DNA from: a bacterium
Lineage (GTDB): Bacteria > UBP7 > UBA6624
Direction: 5' to 3'
Assembly (NCBI GenBank): GCA_014384545.1
Contig: JACNFQ010000091.1
Location: 1-20,522, forward strand
Length of the DNA: 20,522 bases
In this document: positions 6,921 through 14,542 of the stretch, one piece after another
Numbering within the stretch: the first letter of the stretch is position 1
Layout: each line of letters begins with the position of its first letter
Program-made: the position numbers and the translations under genes
Notes under the pieces: model-generated
What the model was told of the DNA's origin: nothing
The model's database searches: none
The model's input: only the letters and a program-made list of their open reading frames with translations

Positions 6921-8173
6921 CCCTGTGGAAAGGTCTTATTGCGGGCACCTGCCTATTGCTATCGGCACTCTTCTCCTATGCAGAAGTGAGTGTATTGGGG
7001 TCCTCCCGTAGAGAGATTGCTTCAGGGAAGGGGAGAGATGCCGAAAACCTAAGGAAGTTAATGGTGGAGGCAGAGCGTCTTTTGATGGTCATCATGAGCG
7101 GCTATATCCTTGCTAATCTGGGATTTGCTCTCCTTATGGCTCAGGGAGTCTTGGACTCCAAGGATGAACTTTTCCCCACTTGGTCCGAAAGTTGGGTCTT
7201 GGTGGCAGTGACGGCTTTTGACTTCGTATTGGTAACGCTATTTGGTGAGATTCTCCCCCGTGTCTTTGCGGTTCGAGAACCGTACAAGACAGCAAAGAAA
7301 CTCACACCGTTTCTTTCGGGGGCAACGCTATTCTTGAGTTGGCCTTCATACCTATTATCTGTAGCAAACCATCAGATACTCTCTCGTTTCGGTGTCAATC
7401 CTCTTAGCCGGGGAGAGAGGTTAGAGAAAGAAGTGGAAGCGCTGGGGCAAGCAGGCGTCTTGGGAGAGGGTGTCGGCATAGAAGAGGGAAGGATGATTCG
7501 ACGTGCTTTGCGTTTTGAAGAGCTCACCTTAAGGGATGTGATGACACCACGTGTTGAAGTGGATGGCTTTGAAGCGAAGTTGACGCTTGCCCAAGCAGCT
7601 CGTTCATTGGAGAATGGACGGAGTCGATACCCCATATTTGAAGGTTCAATTGACCATACAGTAGGGGTTCTCCATGCTAAGGATATCTTGGGCGGGGAAG
7701 AGTCTGAAGCGTCTTTGGGCTCGCTATGTCGTCAAGTGATTGCCCTCCCTGCTGAAACTGCGTTGGGGGCTGCGTTTGGAATGATGCGCGGTCAACGAAA
7801 ACATATCGTTGTCGTTCTAGATGAGTTCGGGGGGATGGATGGGATTGTTACGATGGATGATATCTTAGAAGAGGTGGTAGGAGAGATAGAAGATGAGCAT
7901 TCGGGTGAGGACCCCGGTTTGGTTCATGGAGGACCGGGCGAGGTAATCCTTCGACCTGCTCAGCGAGTCGATGAGGCTATGGAGGCTTTGGGGCTGTTCC
8001 CGGGTTCTCCGCCCGATGATTTGGTGGGACCTCTTTTCTACCGTTTGCATGGACAGATTCCCAAGGAAGGAGAGCGTGTGTCGTGGGAGGGTGCGAGGAT
8101 TGAAGTCCTAGCGATGGAGGGTACCCGAATCAAGAGATTGAAGATGGTTGTAGAGGATTCAGAGCAATCGTGA
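6917..8173 (+). CDS. CNNM/CorC-family transporter-like protein with CBS pair and CorC domain (hemolysin C-like)
   Basis: 418 residues from ATG 6917, overlapping the ybeY stop (ATGA). The N-terminal DUF21/CNNM membrane domain (about 1-160) contains the GEILPR motif (110-115). It is followed by a CBS pair, opening with MTPR (209-212) and continuing through RYPIFEGSIDHTVGVLHAKDIL and VVVLDEFGGMDGIVTMDDILEE, and by a C-terminal CorC/HlyC domain (about 335-412) with LVGPLFYRLHGQIPKEGE. Family members act in the inner membrane, in magnesium or cobalt efflux or related ion homeostasis, and are often loosely called hemolysins. The architecture is complete. A second, shorter CNNM gene overlaps its end, so the two may work as a pair. 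Confidence 0.92.
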   Translation: MTLWKGLIAGTCLLLSALFSYAEVSVLGSSRREIASGKGRDAENLRKLMVEAERLLMVIMSGYILANLGFALLMAQGVLDSKDELFPTWSESWVLVAVTAFDFVLVTLFGEILPRVFAVREPYKTAKKLTPFLSGATLFLSWPSYLLSVANHQILSRFGVNPLSRGERLEKEVEALGQAGVLGEGVGIEEGRMIRRALRFEELTLRDVMTPRVEVDGFEAKLTLAQAARSLENGRSRYPIFEGSIDHTVGVLHAKDILGGEESEASLGSLCRQVIALPAETALGAAFGMMRGQRKHIVVVLDEFGGMDGIVTMDDILEEVVGEIEDEHSGEDPGLVHGGPGEVILRPAQRVDEAMEALGLFPGSPPDDLVGPLFYRLHGQIPKEGERVSWEGARIEVLAMEGTRIKRLKMVVEDSEQS

Positions 8174-9135
8174 TTCTCTTTTCGGTTTTCCTCTTGGCTG
8201 CACTATCTGGTCTCTATACAGCGTTGGAGGTTGCCTTGCTCCAAACGGATAGGCAACAACTTGGTGAGAGGGCAAGGCGAGGCGAGATCATCGCTAAGCG
8301 TATTGAGGGGTGGTTGGGAAAACCAACTGTTCTCTTTGCAACGGTATTGGTTTCCATTAACCTCTTTAACCAAGCTTCGGCATCCCTTGTTTCATATTGG
8401 ATTCACCATGGTGGTTTCACTTCGTGGCAGATGGGGATTTCTGATGTGGGGTTTACTCTCTTTATCCTCGTTTTTGCTGAGGGGGTGCCAAAAGCTCTTG
8501 CATTGAGGCGTCCCGATATGTTGGCACGATTAGCTCCGAGTTGGTTAGATGGTGCGGGTTGGGTTTTGAGACCTCTCATTTCTTTCTTCTCCTGGTTGCC
8601 TCGTGTTTTGGGTGGTGGGGGAGAAGGTCTGTCGAAAGTCTATCGCATGCGTAGGGACGAGGTTAGGTCTGTCTTGGGTCAAGCGCTAAGTGCTCGTGTA
8701 CGAGCTCCAGAATCGACACGCATATTGGGATTGCTCTCACTAAGAGAGATACCCCTAAGTGCGTGTATGGTCGGTACCGAAAAAGTGATAACAGTGGGTC
8801 CAAACCTCTCTAGAGACGAGGTCATTGCTCGGATAAAAGAGACGGGGCATTCTCGCTTACCCTTTATCTTTGAGTCCTTAGATGATTCTCGAACGTATCT
8901 CCATGCCAAGAGCCTCCTCAAGGCTGAGGGTGACTGGAAAGCGATGCTACAACCCTTAGAGACTTTGCCCTATGATACGCCCCTATCTGAGGCACTTGAG
9001 ATGATGAGGGTGGGCCCCGCGCTCGTCTTGGTCGAAAAAGAAGGAGAGAGGGTTGGCGCTGCTTTTCTTGAGGATATTCTAGAGAGGGCTTTGGGCACGA
9101 TGGGGGATGAGTATGACGGTGTGGAGTCGATTTGA
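8170..9135 (+). CDS. Second CNNM/DUF21 membrane protein, degenerate CBS region, no CorC domain
   Basis: 321 residues from GTG 8170, overlapping the previous stop (GTGA). The membrane domain occupies about 1-150, with AEGVPKALALRRP (103-115) in place of the usual GE-x-x-PK. Downstream is a CBS-like region where the usual MTPR entry is replaced by MVGT (200-203). Two half-recognisable CBS motifs follow (SRLPFIFESLDDSRTYLHAK and ALVLVEKEGERVGAAFLEDIL). The protein ends shortly after the second CBS motif, so the CorC/HlyC domain of its neighbour is missing. Loss of canonical residues suggests a regulatory or heterodimer partner of the upstream CNNM protein; this is inference. Its own ion transport activity is uncertain. 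Confidence 0.85.
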   Translation: MILFSVFLLAALSGLYTALEVALLQTDRQQLGERARRGEIIAKRIEGWLGKPTVLFATVLVSINLFNQASASLVSYWIHHGGFTSWQMGISDVGFTLFILVFAEGVPKALALRRPDMLARLAPSWLDGAGWVLRPLISFFSWLPRVLGGGGEGLSKVYRMRRDEVRSVLGQALSARVRAPESTRILGLLSLREIPLSACMVGTEKVITVGPNLSRDEVIARIKETGHSRLPFIFESLDDSRTYLHAKSLLKAEGDWKAMLQPLETLPYDTPLSEALEMMRVGPALVLVEKEGERVGAAFLEDILERALGTMGDEYDGVESI

Positions 9136-9938
9136 AAGGATCGATTCTCGTCCATGGGGGAGCGGGTCGCTATCGTTCTTCACCAGAGAAGATTCAGGAA
9201 TTGCTCAACCGATCGGTAGAAGCGGGTTTGGCAGCGTTTGAACGAGGAGCACTAGAGAGTGCTGTTGTCGCTGTTGAAGTGATGGAAAGCTCGGGTTTGC
9301 TAAATGCGGGCAAAGGAGGAAGCAGGCAGGCTGATGGGACCATAAGGATGGATGCCTCTGCTGCGACAGGGCAGTTGTTTGGATCGGTCATAGCGATGCC
9401 GGGGTGTTGGCCTGCTTCACGGTGTGCGGCTCGTTTGTTGGCGACACCTTATCCCATACGGGCTGGTGAGAGCGTGGTGCGATGGGCCCGGCAAGAAGGA
9501 TTCACTCAATGGGAGCCCGATGCGGATGCGTATGCTCATTGGGAGAAAAAATCAGCACCGTCACCAGGAACAGTTGGCGCTGTGGTCGTTGTGGATGGTG
9601 TCCCTGCAGTGGTCACTTCCACAGGGGGGCGAGAGCGGGCAGCAGAGGGGCGCGTGGGTGATACAGCTCTTCCTGGTTGTGGGAGCTCGGCTGGGAAGAG
9701 TGGAGCTGTTTCATGGACCGGGATTGGAGAGGCAATACTCCGAATGCGAATGGCAGATTGGACGCGGGGTCAGTTGAAAGACTGCAGCCCACAAGAAGCC
9801 GCGGAACGTGCTGTTGAAAAGTTAGAAAGTGACGAGCTCAACGAAGGAGAGGGGGGCGTCATCATCATCTCTAGCGAGGGTGAGATGGGTTGGGCATTCA
9901 ACACGGAAGCGATGGCTGTAGCATGGGGGAAGAAGTGA
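9132..9938 (+). CDS. Isoaspartyl peptidase / L-asparaginase-type Ntn-hydrolase (threonine nucleophile)
   Basis: 268 residues from TTG 9132 (TTGA overlap with the previous stop), beginning MKGSILVHGGAG, the family's opening motif. Others are NAGKGG (59-64), MDAS (73-76), SPGTVGA with the expected autocleavage site before Thr147, STGG (163-166), RVGDT (174-178) and TGIGEA (196-201). Family members autoprocess into alpha and beta chains and hydrolyse beta-aspartyl peptides or asparagine. The usual length is about 310-330 residues; this one is shorter, mostly before the nucleophile, where the variable linker lies, and at the C-terminus. There is no signal peptide, so it should be cytoplasmic. Its place between a CNNM gene and a prepilin peptidase is unusual. 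Confidence 0.9.
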   Translation: MKGSILVHGGAGRYRSSPEKIQELLNRSVEAGLAAFERGALESAVVAVEVMESSGLLNAGKGGSRQADGTIRMDASAATGQLFGSVIAMPGCWPASRCAARLLATPYPIRAGESVVRWARQEGFTQWEPDADAYAHWEKKSAPSPGTVGAVVVVDGVPAVVTSTGGRERAAEGRVGDTALPGCGSSAGKSGAVSWTGIGEAILRMRMADWTRGQLKDCSPQEAAERAVEKLESDELNEGEGGVIIISSEGEMGWAFNTEAMAVAWGKK

Positions 9939-10819
9939 TCGTTTACCCTCTAGAGGTTGTCGCTGCCCTTTTCGGCTCTTTGGTGGGGAGTTTTCTGAAT
10001 GTGGTGGCGCTTCGAACGATAACGGGGGAGAGTCTCTCTCATCCACCGTCTCACTGTCCAAGATGCCTTCATCCTATTCGGTGGTTTGATAATATTCCTC
10101 TCTTTTCATGGCTCCTTTTGGTAGGAAAGTGTCGAGATTGTCGGGGTCGTATCTCACCCGCTTACCCCATCACCGAAGCGGTTACAGCCCTTTGGGCAGG
10201 TGCAGTCGTTTCGCTTGGGTTGCCTTTCGTCCCTTCTCTTCTCCACTTCGGTGCTGGGGCATCTCTCATCGCTGCCGCTCGTGTTGACTTTGCAACGACA
10301 TTATTGCCCCGAAAACTCCTCCTCTTTTCGCTGGGGTCCCTTCTCCTTCTGGCTCTCGCTGAAGCGGACTCTCTATCTTCTTTGGGGTGGCGTCTGCAAG
10401 GTGTTTTGGTCGTTGCAGGTGCATTGGCTTTGGTCCGCTTTCTCTTTTCACGATGGATGGGGAGAGAAGCGATGGGAGGTGGTGATGTGGAGTTGGGTGT
10501 TGTGATTGGGTTTTGGCTGGGCGCTGCTGGCGGTGGTCTCGCTTTGGGGGTCGCTGTCGTTACGGGGGCAGGTGCGGGAGCGATTTGGGCTTGGATAAGC
10601 CACAAAGAGAAGGATGGGGGCGTGGGATTGGAGCTTCCGTGGGGACCATTCTTGGTGGGAGGCGCTTTCCTCTCTCTTTTGGGAGGTGAAACGCTTCAAA
10701 CAATCTTTGAAACGGGACGAGATACTTTATTAGACCATCGACAGATCGTTCTACCTATATCACTCCTTCTTCTTTTCTGGATGGGACGGCGTTTGGTGGC
10801 GATAAAGAACCGGACTTGA
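9935..10819 (+). CDS. gspO: Prepilin peptidase / N-methyltransferase (type IV leader peptidase, GspO/PilD)
   Basis: 294 residues from GTG 9935 (GTGA overlap with the previous stop, GGAAG just upstream); ATG 9923 is an alternative. The N-terminal motif GSLVGSFLNVVALR and two zinc-type cysteine pairs (Cys41/44 and Cys66/69) mark the cytoplasmic methylase-side domain. The A24 aspartic peptidase residues are Asp118 (VDFATTLLP) and Asp184 (GGGDVELG), equivalent to the two catalytic aspartates of PilD and TcpJ. About seven to eight membrane segments follow the cysteine domain. The enzyme cleaves prepilin leaders after glycine and methylates the new N-terminus in the inner membrane. Its substrates are presumably the five pseudopilins encoded directly downstream. 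Confidence 0.93.
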   Translation: MIVYPLEVVAALFGSLVGSFLNVVALRTITGESLSHPPSHCPRCLHPIRWFDNIPLFSWLLLVGKCRDCRGRISPAYPITEAVTALWAGAVVSLGLPFVPSLLHFGAGASLIAAARVDFATTLLPRKLLLFSLGSLLLLALAEADSLSSLGWRLQGVLVVAGALALVRFLFSRWMGREAMGGGDVELGVVIGFWLGAAGGGLALGVAVVTGAGAGAIWAWISHKEKDGGVGLELPWGPFLVGGAFLSLLGGETLQTIFETGRDTLLDHRQIVLPISLLLLFWMGRRLVAIKNRT

Positions 10820-10846
10820 CGTCTTTAAAGGTTTTTCGTGTATACT
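10816..10846 (+). promoter_or_regulatory. Possible sigma70-type promoter at the head of the pseudopilin genes
   Basis: TTGACG at 10816-10821 and TATACT at 10841-10846, separated by 19 bases (longer than the ideal 17). It overlaps the end of the prepilin peptidase gene. A transcript from here would start around 10853, excluding the TTG at 10816 as a start but keeping the AGAGGAGAAG ribosome binding site at 10861-10870. It is the only promoter-like pair I noticed inside the gene chain. Confidence 0.35.
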
Positions 10847-11874
10847 CGTCAGGTTTGAAAAGAGGAGAAGCAAAGATAATCCGACCATCCAACAGGGGTT
10901 TTACTCTGACAGAGATGCTGGTTGTGGTGGGGATAATGGGCATCCTTTTGGCTCTTTCGGTGCCTGTCCTAACTAAGAATGCTCCTCGTCGACAACTTGA
11001 TGGGTATGCCCTTAGAGCGTTGGGGGATTTGCGATGGGCGTTCCAAAAAGCAACTTCTGAGGGTGAAGACTTGGTTCTTGAGGTGATTGGGCATTACGAC
11101 AACGGTAGAACGACCCATCCTTGGCCTTTGGAGGACACGATTCGGGTTTGGAGGCGAAAGGATTGGAATCAATACCGAAAGTGCTCCAACCATTTACTGA
11201 ACACCACCTGCGGAAATGTGACACAGACGGTAGGTGCCTACGATACACTTCCTCCTTACTTAGTTTTTGATCTGTCCCCAAGTAGCCCTCTGGATAGTGA
11301 TGGGGATGGGTTGATTAGTGATGATGAACTCCCTGTACCCTTACGGGAGTATGTGCGAGAGGATTATAGGGATCCCCCTGCCTTGTTGAGCATCCCTGAA
11401 TATCAAGCAGTTATCAACCATCCCAAGTTCAACCGTATTCGGACGATTCCCCGTGAGATTGACCTGATTGCTCCCAAGGTGGATGTGACCAACTACGATG
11501 GAACGAACTATAGAGATGTGGTGACATATGCTTTTATTCGTCCCACTGGTTCGGGTATTCGTTCCGTGGGCATTTTGGAGTTTGCTTTTATGTTGCGCCC
11601 CAAACATTTCAATCAACTCTCTTGGGACCAAACGACGAACGAATGTGGCCTAAAGGCTCAGATTTATAGCCAATCTAATGGGCGGACCGTTCAACTCCTC
11701 TTGGCAACAGGAAGTTTGCGCATGGTTTCGGCTGCCCCTACCCAGTACATGAGTCTTTGGGACAACCAAGGGCAACCCACACCCGTCAAGCTTTATCTAG
11801 ATTCTATCTGTGACGGCTCATCGATTCCTGTCGGTGCACCTTACGAATATAACAGGGGTGGCGGTTGGCAATGA
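10816..11874 (+). CDS. gspH: Pseudopilin, GspH/FimT-like (enlarged, calcium-type loop)
   Basis: Up to 352 residues. The class III prepilin signal RG/FTLTEM, with Glu5, is followed by a hydrophobic helix (LVVVGIMGILLALSVPVLT) and the FimT/GspH-like QLDGYALRALGDLRWAFQKA. The usual length is 150-200 residues; the extra sequence is C-terminal and includes an EF-hand-like loop, DSDGDGLISDDE, from residue 160. There are four cysteines. The start is uncertain. TTG 10816 (TTGA overlap) gives a 28-residue leader and TTG 10855 gives 15. A good Shine-Dalgarno (AGAGGAGAAG, 10861-10870) is instead positioned for the ATA codon at 10876, which would give an 8-residue leader. It is a minor pseudopilin of a type II secretion-like tip complex, processed by the upstream peptidase. 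Confidence 0.82.
   Translation: MTSLKVFRVYSSGLKRGEAKIIRPSNRGFTLTEMLVVVGIMGILLALSVPVLTKNAPRRQLDGYALRALGDLRWAFQKATSEGEDLVLEVIGHYDNGRTTHPWPLEDTIRVWRRKDWNQYRKCSNHLLNTTCGNVTQTVGAYDTLPPYLVFDLSPSSPLDSDGDGLISDDELPVPLREYVREDYRDPPALLSIPEYQAVINHPKFNRIRTIPREIDLIAPKVDVTNYDGTNYRDVVTYAFIRPTGSGIRSVGILEFAFMLRPKHFNQLSWDQTTNECGLKAQIYSQSNGRTVQLLLATGSLRMVSAAPTQYMSLWDNQGQPTPVKLYLDSICDGSSIPVGAPYEYNRGGGWQ
10861..10870 (+). promoter_or_regulatory. Ribosome binding site pointing to a non-standard ATA start of the GspH-like gene
   Basis: AGAGGAGAAG is a strong Shine-Dalgarno match. The next in-frame codon at normal spacing (8 bases after GGAG) is ATA at 10876-10878; there is no ATG, GTG or TTG at that place. Translation from there would give a leader of typical length ahead of the cleavage glycine. 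Confidence 0.35.
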
Positions 11875-13391
11875 GGGGTAGGGTCGCGATGTTCCATAGC
11901 CGAGGGTATACTTTGGTAGAGATATTGGTCGCTATTGCGATTCTGGCAATCGTTTTACTCCCCATTCTCAGTGCGATTGGTCAAGCCGTCCGTGGCACTC
12001 AAGAAAGTAGGAATGTCACCGAAGCACTCCATTTGGCCGAAGAGAGGATGAATACATTGTGGGACCTATTTGGTCCCCAATCGGAGTTTTATGGGGGTGG
12101 TGTCCCCTTTGATTTTGAAGGGGGATCTGCAGGGGGGGGCGTCTTTTATCCTGGGAGCAATCCTGACCCCGCCCTAGAGGATAGATTGAACACCATTTAT
12201 GGTTCTTCAGGTCAGTGGGCAGGGGGTCAGTTTGTTGATATTGCCCAACCACTGAACAACGACCCCGATTGGCGCGAGCCGGCAATGGCTGTCAGTCCTT
12301 CGGTCTATGGTTGTCTCGCTTCTGAGAGTGCAGACTGGCTTTTCAACGACAATGTGCATATCTGTATAGACCCCAACGACCCGAACAATCTCATTGCTGG
12401 TTTGGGGCGTGACCTGAGTGGAGAGAAATACCGCGTAGCTATGGCGGTTCTTGCAGCCCGACTGGATTCTCTAGATGCAGTAGCGCATTATCTCCCTGGT
12501 CTCCATCCAGATGGTGCGCGTTGGGTCCCTCTAGCTTCAAGTGGTACACCTTGTTCTTCGGTGGTTGATGGGGATTGCCCCAAGATAGATGGGGTGGAGG
12601 ATTTTGGTGAGATTGTGGACAACGCTTCTCTCCAAGAGCGTACGCAGTTTTCTTGTGCTGGAAAGAGCGCGGGAGTGGATGGAAGGGTGAACTATCCGTG
12701 GTGGGATTTCGGTTATGTCGCCGACAATTGGGACAGTCGTGATAGCGACTGGTTGCAAACTTCTGGGTATACTTTTGCGGGAGACGGCTCTGCACCGAAT
12801 AGGTCGTGGCGGATGTTTGTGGTGGGAGGTGGTACAGTTCACCCCAATCACACACCCCAAACGACCCAAGACAATCAGGAAGAGTGTACTTTCTTGGGTA
12901 ACATTCCTGCAACGCAGATTGATATTGCCCGTGCGCTCCAACCTTTTTCTCGGTTCCGCCGAGAGACTTCAATGGCAACGGTCTATTGGCCTATGGATGC
13001 GCATGACCCTACCCAAGACCCCTATGGTCAAGGGGCGATTTCTCCAGATGATGCTCGGTATTACCGTTCTGGTTCGTTGACATTGGGGCGAGCGGTGCGC
13101 GTCGTCGTAGCTTGGCGGGCAGGAGATGGATGTCCGATGACACGCGGTCTCGTAACGACCTCTCGTTGCGGTGATCCCACCAATCCCTTGAGAATCTCTT
13201 TGGGTTTGACTCAGAGAATTATCCCCTTGAACAAGAGCGTGGAACTAAGGGCTTTTATTCCTGATGTGGACCAAGACCCCTGCGACCTAGAGCCCCATGC
13301 CAACGACCGTACAAACCGCCTCTCTAACGGCAATTGGGATCTAGACCCCAACTTTCAGCACGAGGAGTGCTGGCACATTTCAGGACTATAG
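11871..13391 (+). CDS. gspI: Pseudopilin, GspI/PilV-like (greatly enlarged)
   Basis: 506 residues from ATG 11871, overlapping the previous stop (ATGA). ATG 11889, with an upstream AGGG, would give a more typical 6-residue leader (MFHSRG). The cleavage motif is RG/YTLVEI with Glu5, followed by LVAIAILAIVLLPILSAIGQA and the GspI-type ALHLAEERMNTLW. Usual GspI proteins are about 120-150 residues; here more than 350 extra residues follow, rich in Trp, Asp and Gly, with ten cysteines. Near the C-terminus is a partial calcium-type motif, DVDQDPCD. A run of eight G bases (12132-12139) lies in a Gly-rich stretch. It should be a minor pseudopilin of the tip complex, partnering with the GspJ- and GspK-like proteins downstream. 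Confidence 0.82.
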   Translation: MRGRVAMFHSRGYTLVEILVAIAILAIVLLPILSAIGQAVRGTQESRNVTEALHLAEERMNTLWDLFGPQSEFYGGGVPFDFEGGSAGGGVFYPGSNPDPALEDRLNTIYGSSGQWAGGQFVDIAQPLNNDPDWREPAMAVSPSVYGCLASESADWLFNDNVHICIDPNDPNNLIAGLGRDLSGEKYRVAMAVLAARLDSLDAVAHYLPGLHPDGARWVPLASSGTPCSSVVDGDCPKIDGVEDFGEIVDNASLQERTQFSCAGKSAGVDGRVNYPWWDFGYVADNWDSRDSDWLQTSGYTFAGDGSAPNRSWRMFVVGGGTVHPNHTPQTTQDNQEECTFLGNIPATQIDIARALQPFSRFRRETSMATVYWPMDAHDPTQDPYGQGAISPDDARYYRSGSLTLGRAVRVVVAWRAGDGCPMTRGLVTTSRCGDPTNPLRISLGLTQRIIPLNKSVELRAFIPDVDQDPCDLEPHANDRTNRLSNGNWDLDPNFQHEECWHISGL

Positions 13392-13395
13392 GAGG
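13390..13395 (+). promoter_or_regulatory. Ribosome binding site of the GspG-like gene
   Basis: AGGAGG, starting inside the stop codon of the GspI-like gene and 4 bases before the ATG at 13400. It marks one of the few junctions here without gene overlap, and may allow this gene to be translated more strongly than its neighbours. Confidence 0.6.
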
Positions 13396-13399
13396 ATTT

Positions 13400-14542
13400 A
13401 TGAAGAATCGTGGATTTACATTAACGGAGTTGTTGGTAGTGATTGTCATTATCGGCATTCTGATTACTCTCGTTGTCCCCAATGCAGTCAGGGCGCGTGA
13501 AAAAGCTAAAGAAGCTGCTGTAAAGACGGGGATTGGTCTTATTGAGACCGCTCTTGAGGGCTTTGCTCAAGGCAACTCGGGCTTTTACCCGGGCGTTGCA
13601 TACGACAGCCAGGGTGTTTACACCATTCCTAATAACGACAATGGTCTGCAGCGGTCAGGTTCAACGGATTACGCCACGGGGTTGGGTCCACAGGCTTCGA
13701 ATGGTGTGATTGGTGGTCGGATGGATTGTATGAAAGACCCCCAAAAGTGTGGTGGTACGACGCCCGCCAATGATGCGGCTTGCCAAGCCCAATATGTGCC
13801 TCCTACGGCTACATGTTATTTCAACGATGTCCATCGTTGGGACAGGTTGGTTTTAGAGGGAACGATTTCGGAATACCCAAAGAACCCTTTCATGGGGACA
13901 AAAGAGAGACCCCGTGCGATGTTTAATGTGTTCTCGACCACTTTGCGCCGAGCTGCAGCAGGTACAGACTTTGTGGGAACATGTCTTTCTACCATGAACC
14001 CCGATCCGGCAAATGGCTGGAACACTTACCTTTACTACAACAGTCAGTCGGCAGATGGCACAGCGGATGGGCGGTTGGGCTACCCGCTATCAGTTCAGGG
14101 CGGTACACCATGTGATGTTGTCGATGCGAACGATGCCAACCATTGGATGTCCAATCCCGATGATTATCCCGTGGGAGACTTTGCCTACATTCCTTTGGAC
14201 CCGGTAGAACCACCCAGAGATTTTGATGGGGATGGAGTCTTGGACGAATCAGCCTACATGGCGTTCGTTCAGGGGTATTGGTTGATTGGGTATGGGGCCG
14301 CTTCCTCTTGGCGCGCTGAAATCTATGATGTCGATTTGATTCAGGCGAATGGTGGTTTGAGATTCCAGGCACCTTTGGGACGAATCCAAGCCGCCAATAC
14401 AGCAACTTGGCAAAGTAATTGCACAGAGGTAGAACGGCGTGCTATGCGAGCCCTTTTTGGGGCGATTGTTCTGAAAGGAACTGATTACACAGAACAAGCA
14501 ACACCCGGTGATATCCAAGTACAGAGTAACAACTGCCCTTGA
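13400..14542 (+). CDS. gspG: Pseudopilin, GspG-like (enlarged, calcium-type loop)
   Basis: 380 residues from ATG 13400, preceded by AGGAGG (13390-13395), after an 8-base gap. The leader is the minimal MKNRG, then FTLTELLVVIVIIGILITLV with Glu5, followed by VPNAVRAREKAKEAAVKTGI, which is the GspG/PilE-type helix. GspG proteins are usually about 140 residues and bind calcium in a C-terminal loop. Here a large extension contains DFDGDGVLDE from residue 274 and a YPKNPFMG motif reminiscent of the GspG DPWG region. There are eight cysteines. It is the best candidate in this cluster for a major, shaft-forming subunit, but the size is odd for that role, so a minor-pilin role is possible. Confidence 0.8.
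   Translation: MKNRGFTLTELLVVIVIIGILITLVVPNAVRAREKAKEAAVKTGIGLIETALEGFAQGNSGFYPGVAYDSQGVYTIPNNDNGLQRSGSTDYATGLGPQASNGVIGGRMDCMKDPQKCGGTTPANDAACQAQYVPPTATCYFNDVHRWDRLVLEGTISEYPKNPFMGTKERPRAMFNVFSTTLRRAAAGTDFVGTCLSTMNPDPANGWNTYLYYNSQSADGTADGRLGYPLSVQGGTPCDVVDANDANHWMSNPDDYPVGDFAYIPLDPVEPPRDFDGDGVLDESAYMAFVQGYWLIGYGAASSWRAEIYDVDLIQANGGLRFQAPLGRIQAANTATWQSNCTEVERRAMRALFGAIVLKGTDYTEQATPGDIQVQSNNCP

Noticed and set aside
10162-10605. 147-codon open frame on the - strand opposite the prepilin peptidase gene
   Set aside because: Its translation is low-complexity (Ala, Pro, Arg, Thr rich) and lies wholly antisense to a gene with clear catalytic motifs; it is a shadow of that gene's composition.
12439-12978. 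179-codon open frame on the - strand opposite the GspI-like gene
   Set aside because: Rich in His, Pro and Gln with no family resemblance, no ribosome binding site, and fully inside a well-supported gene.
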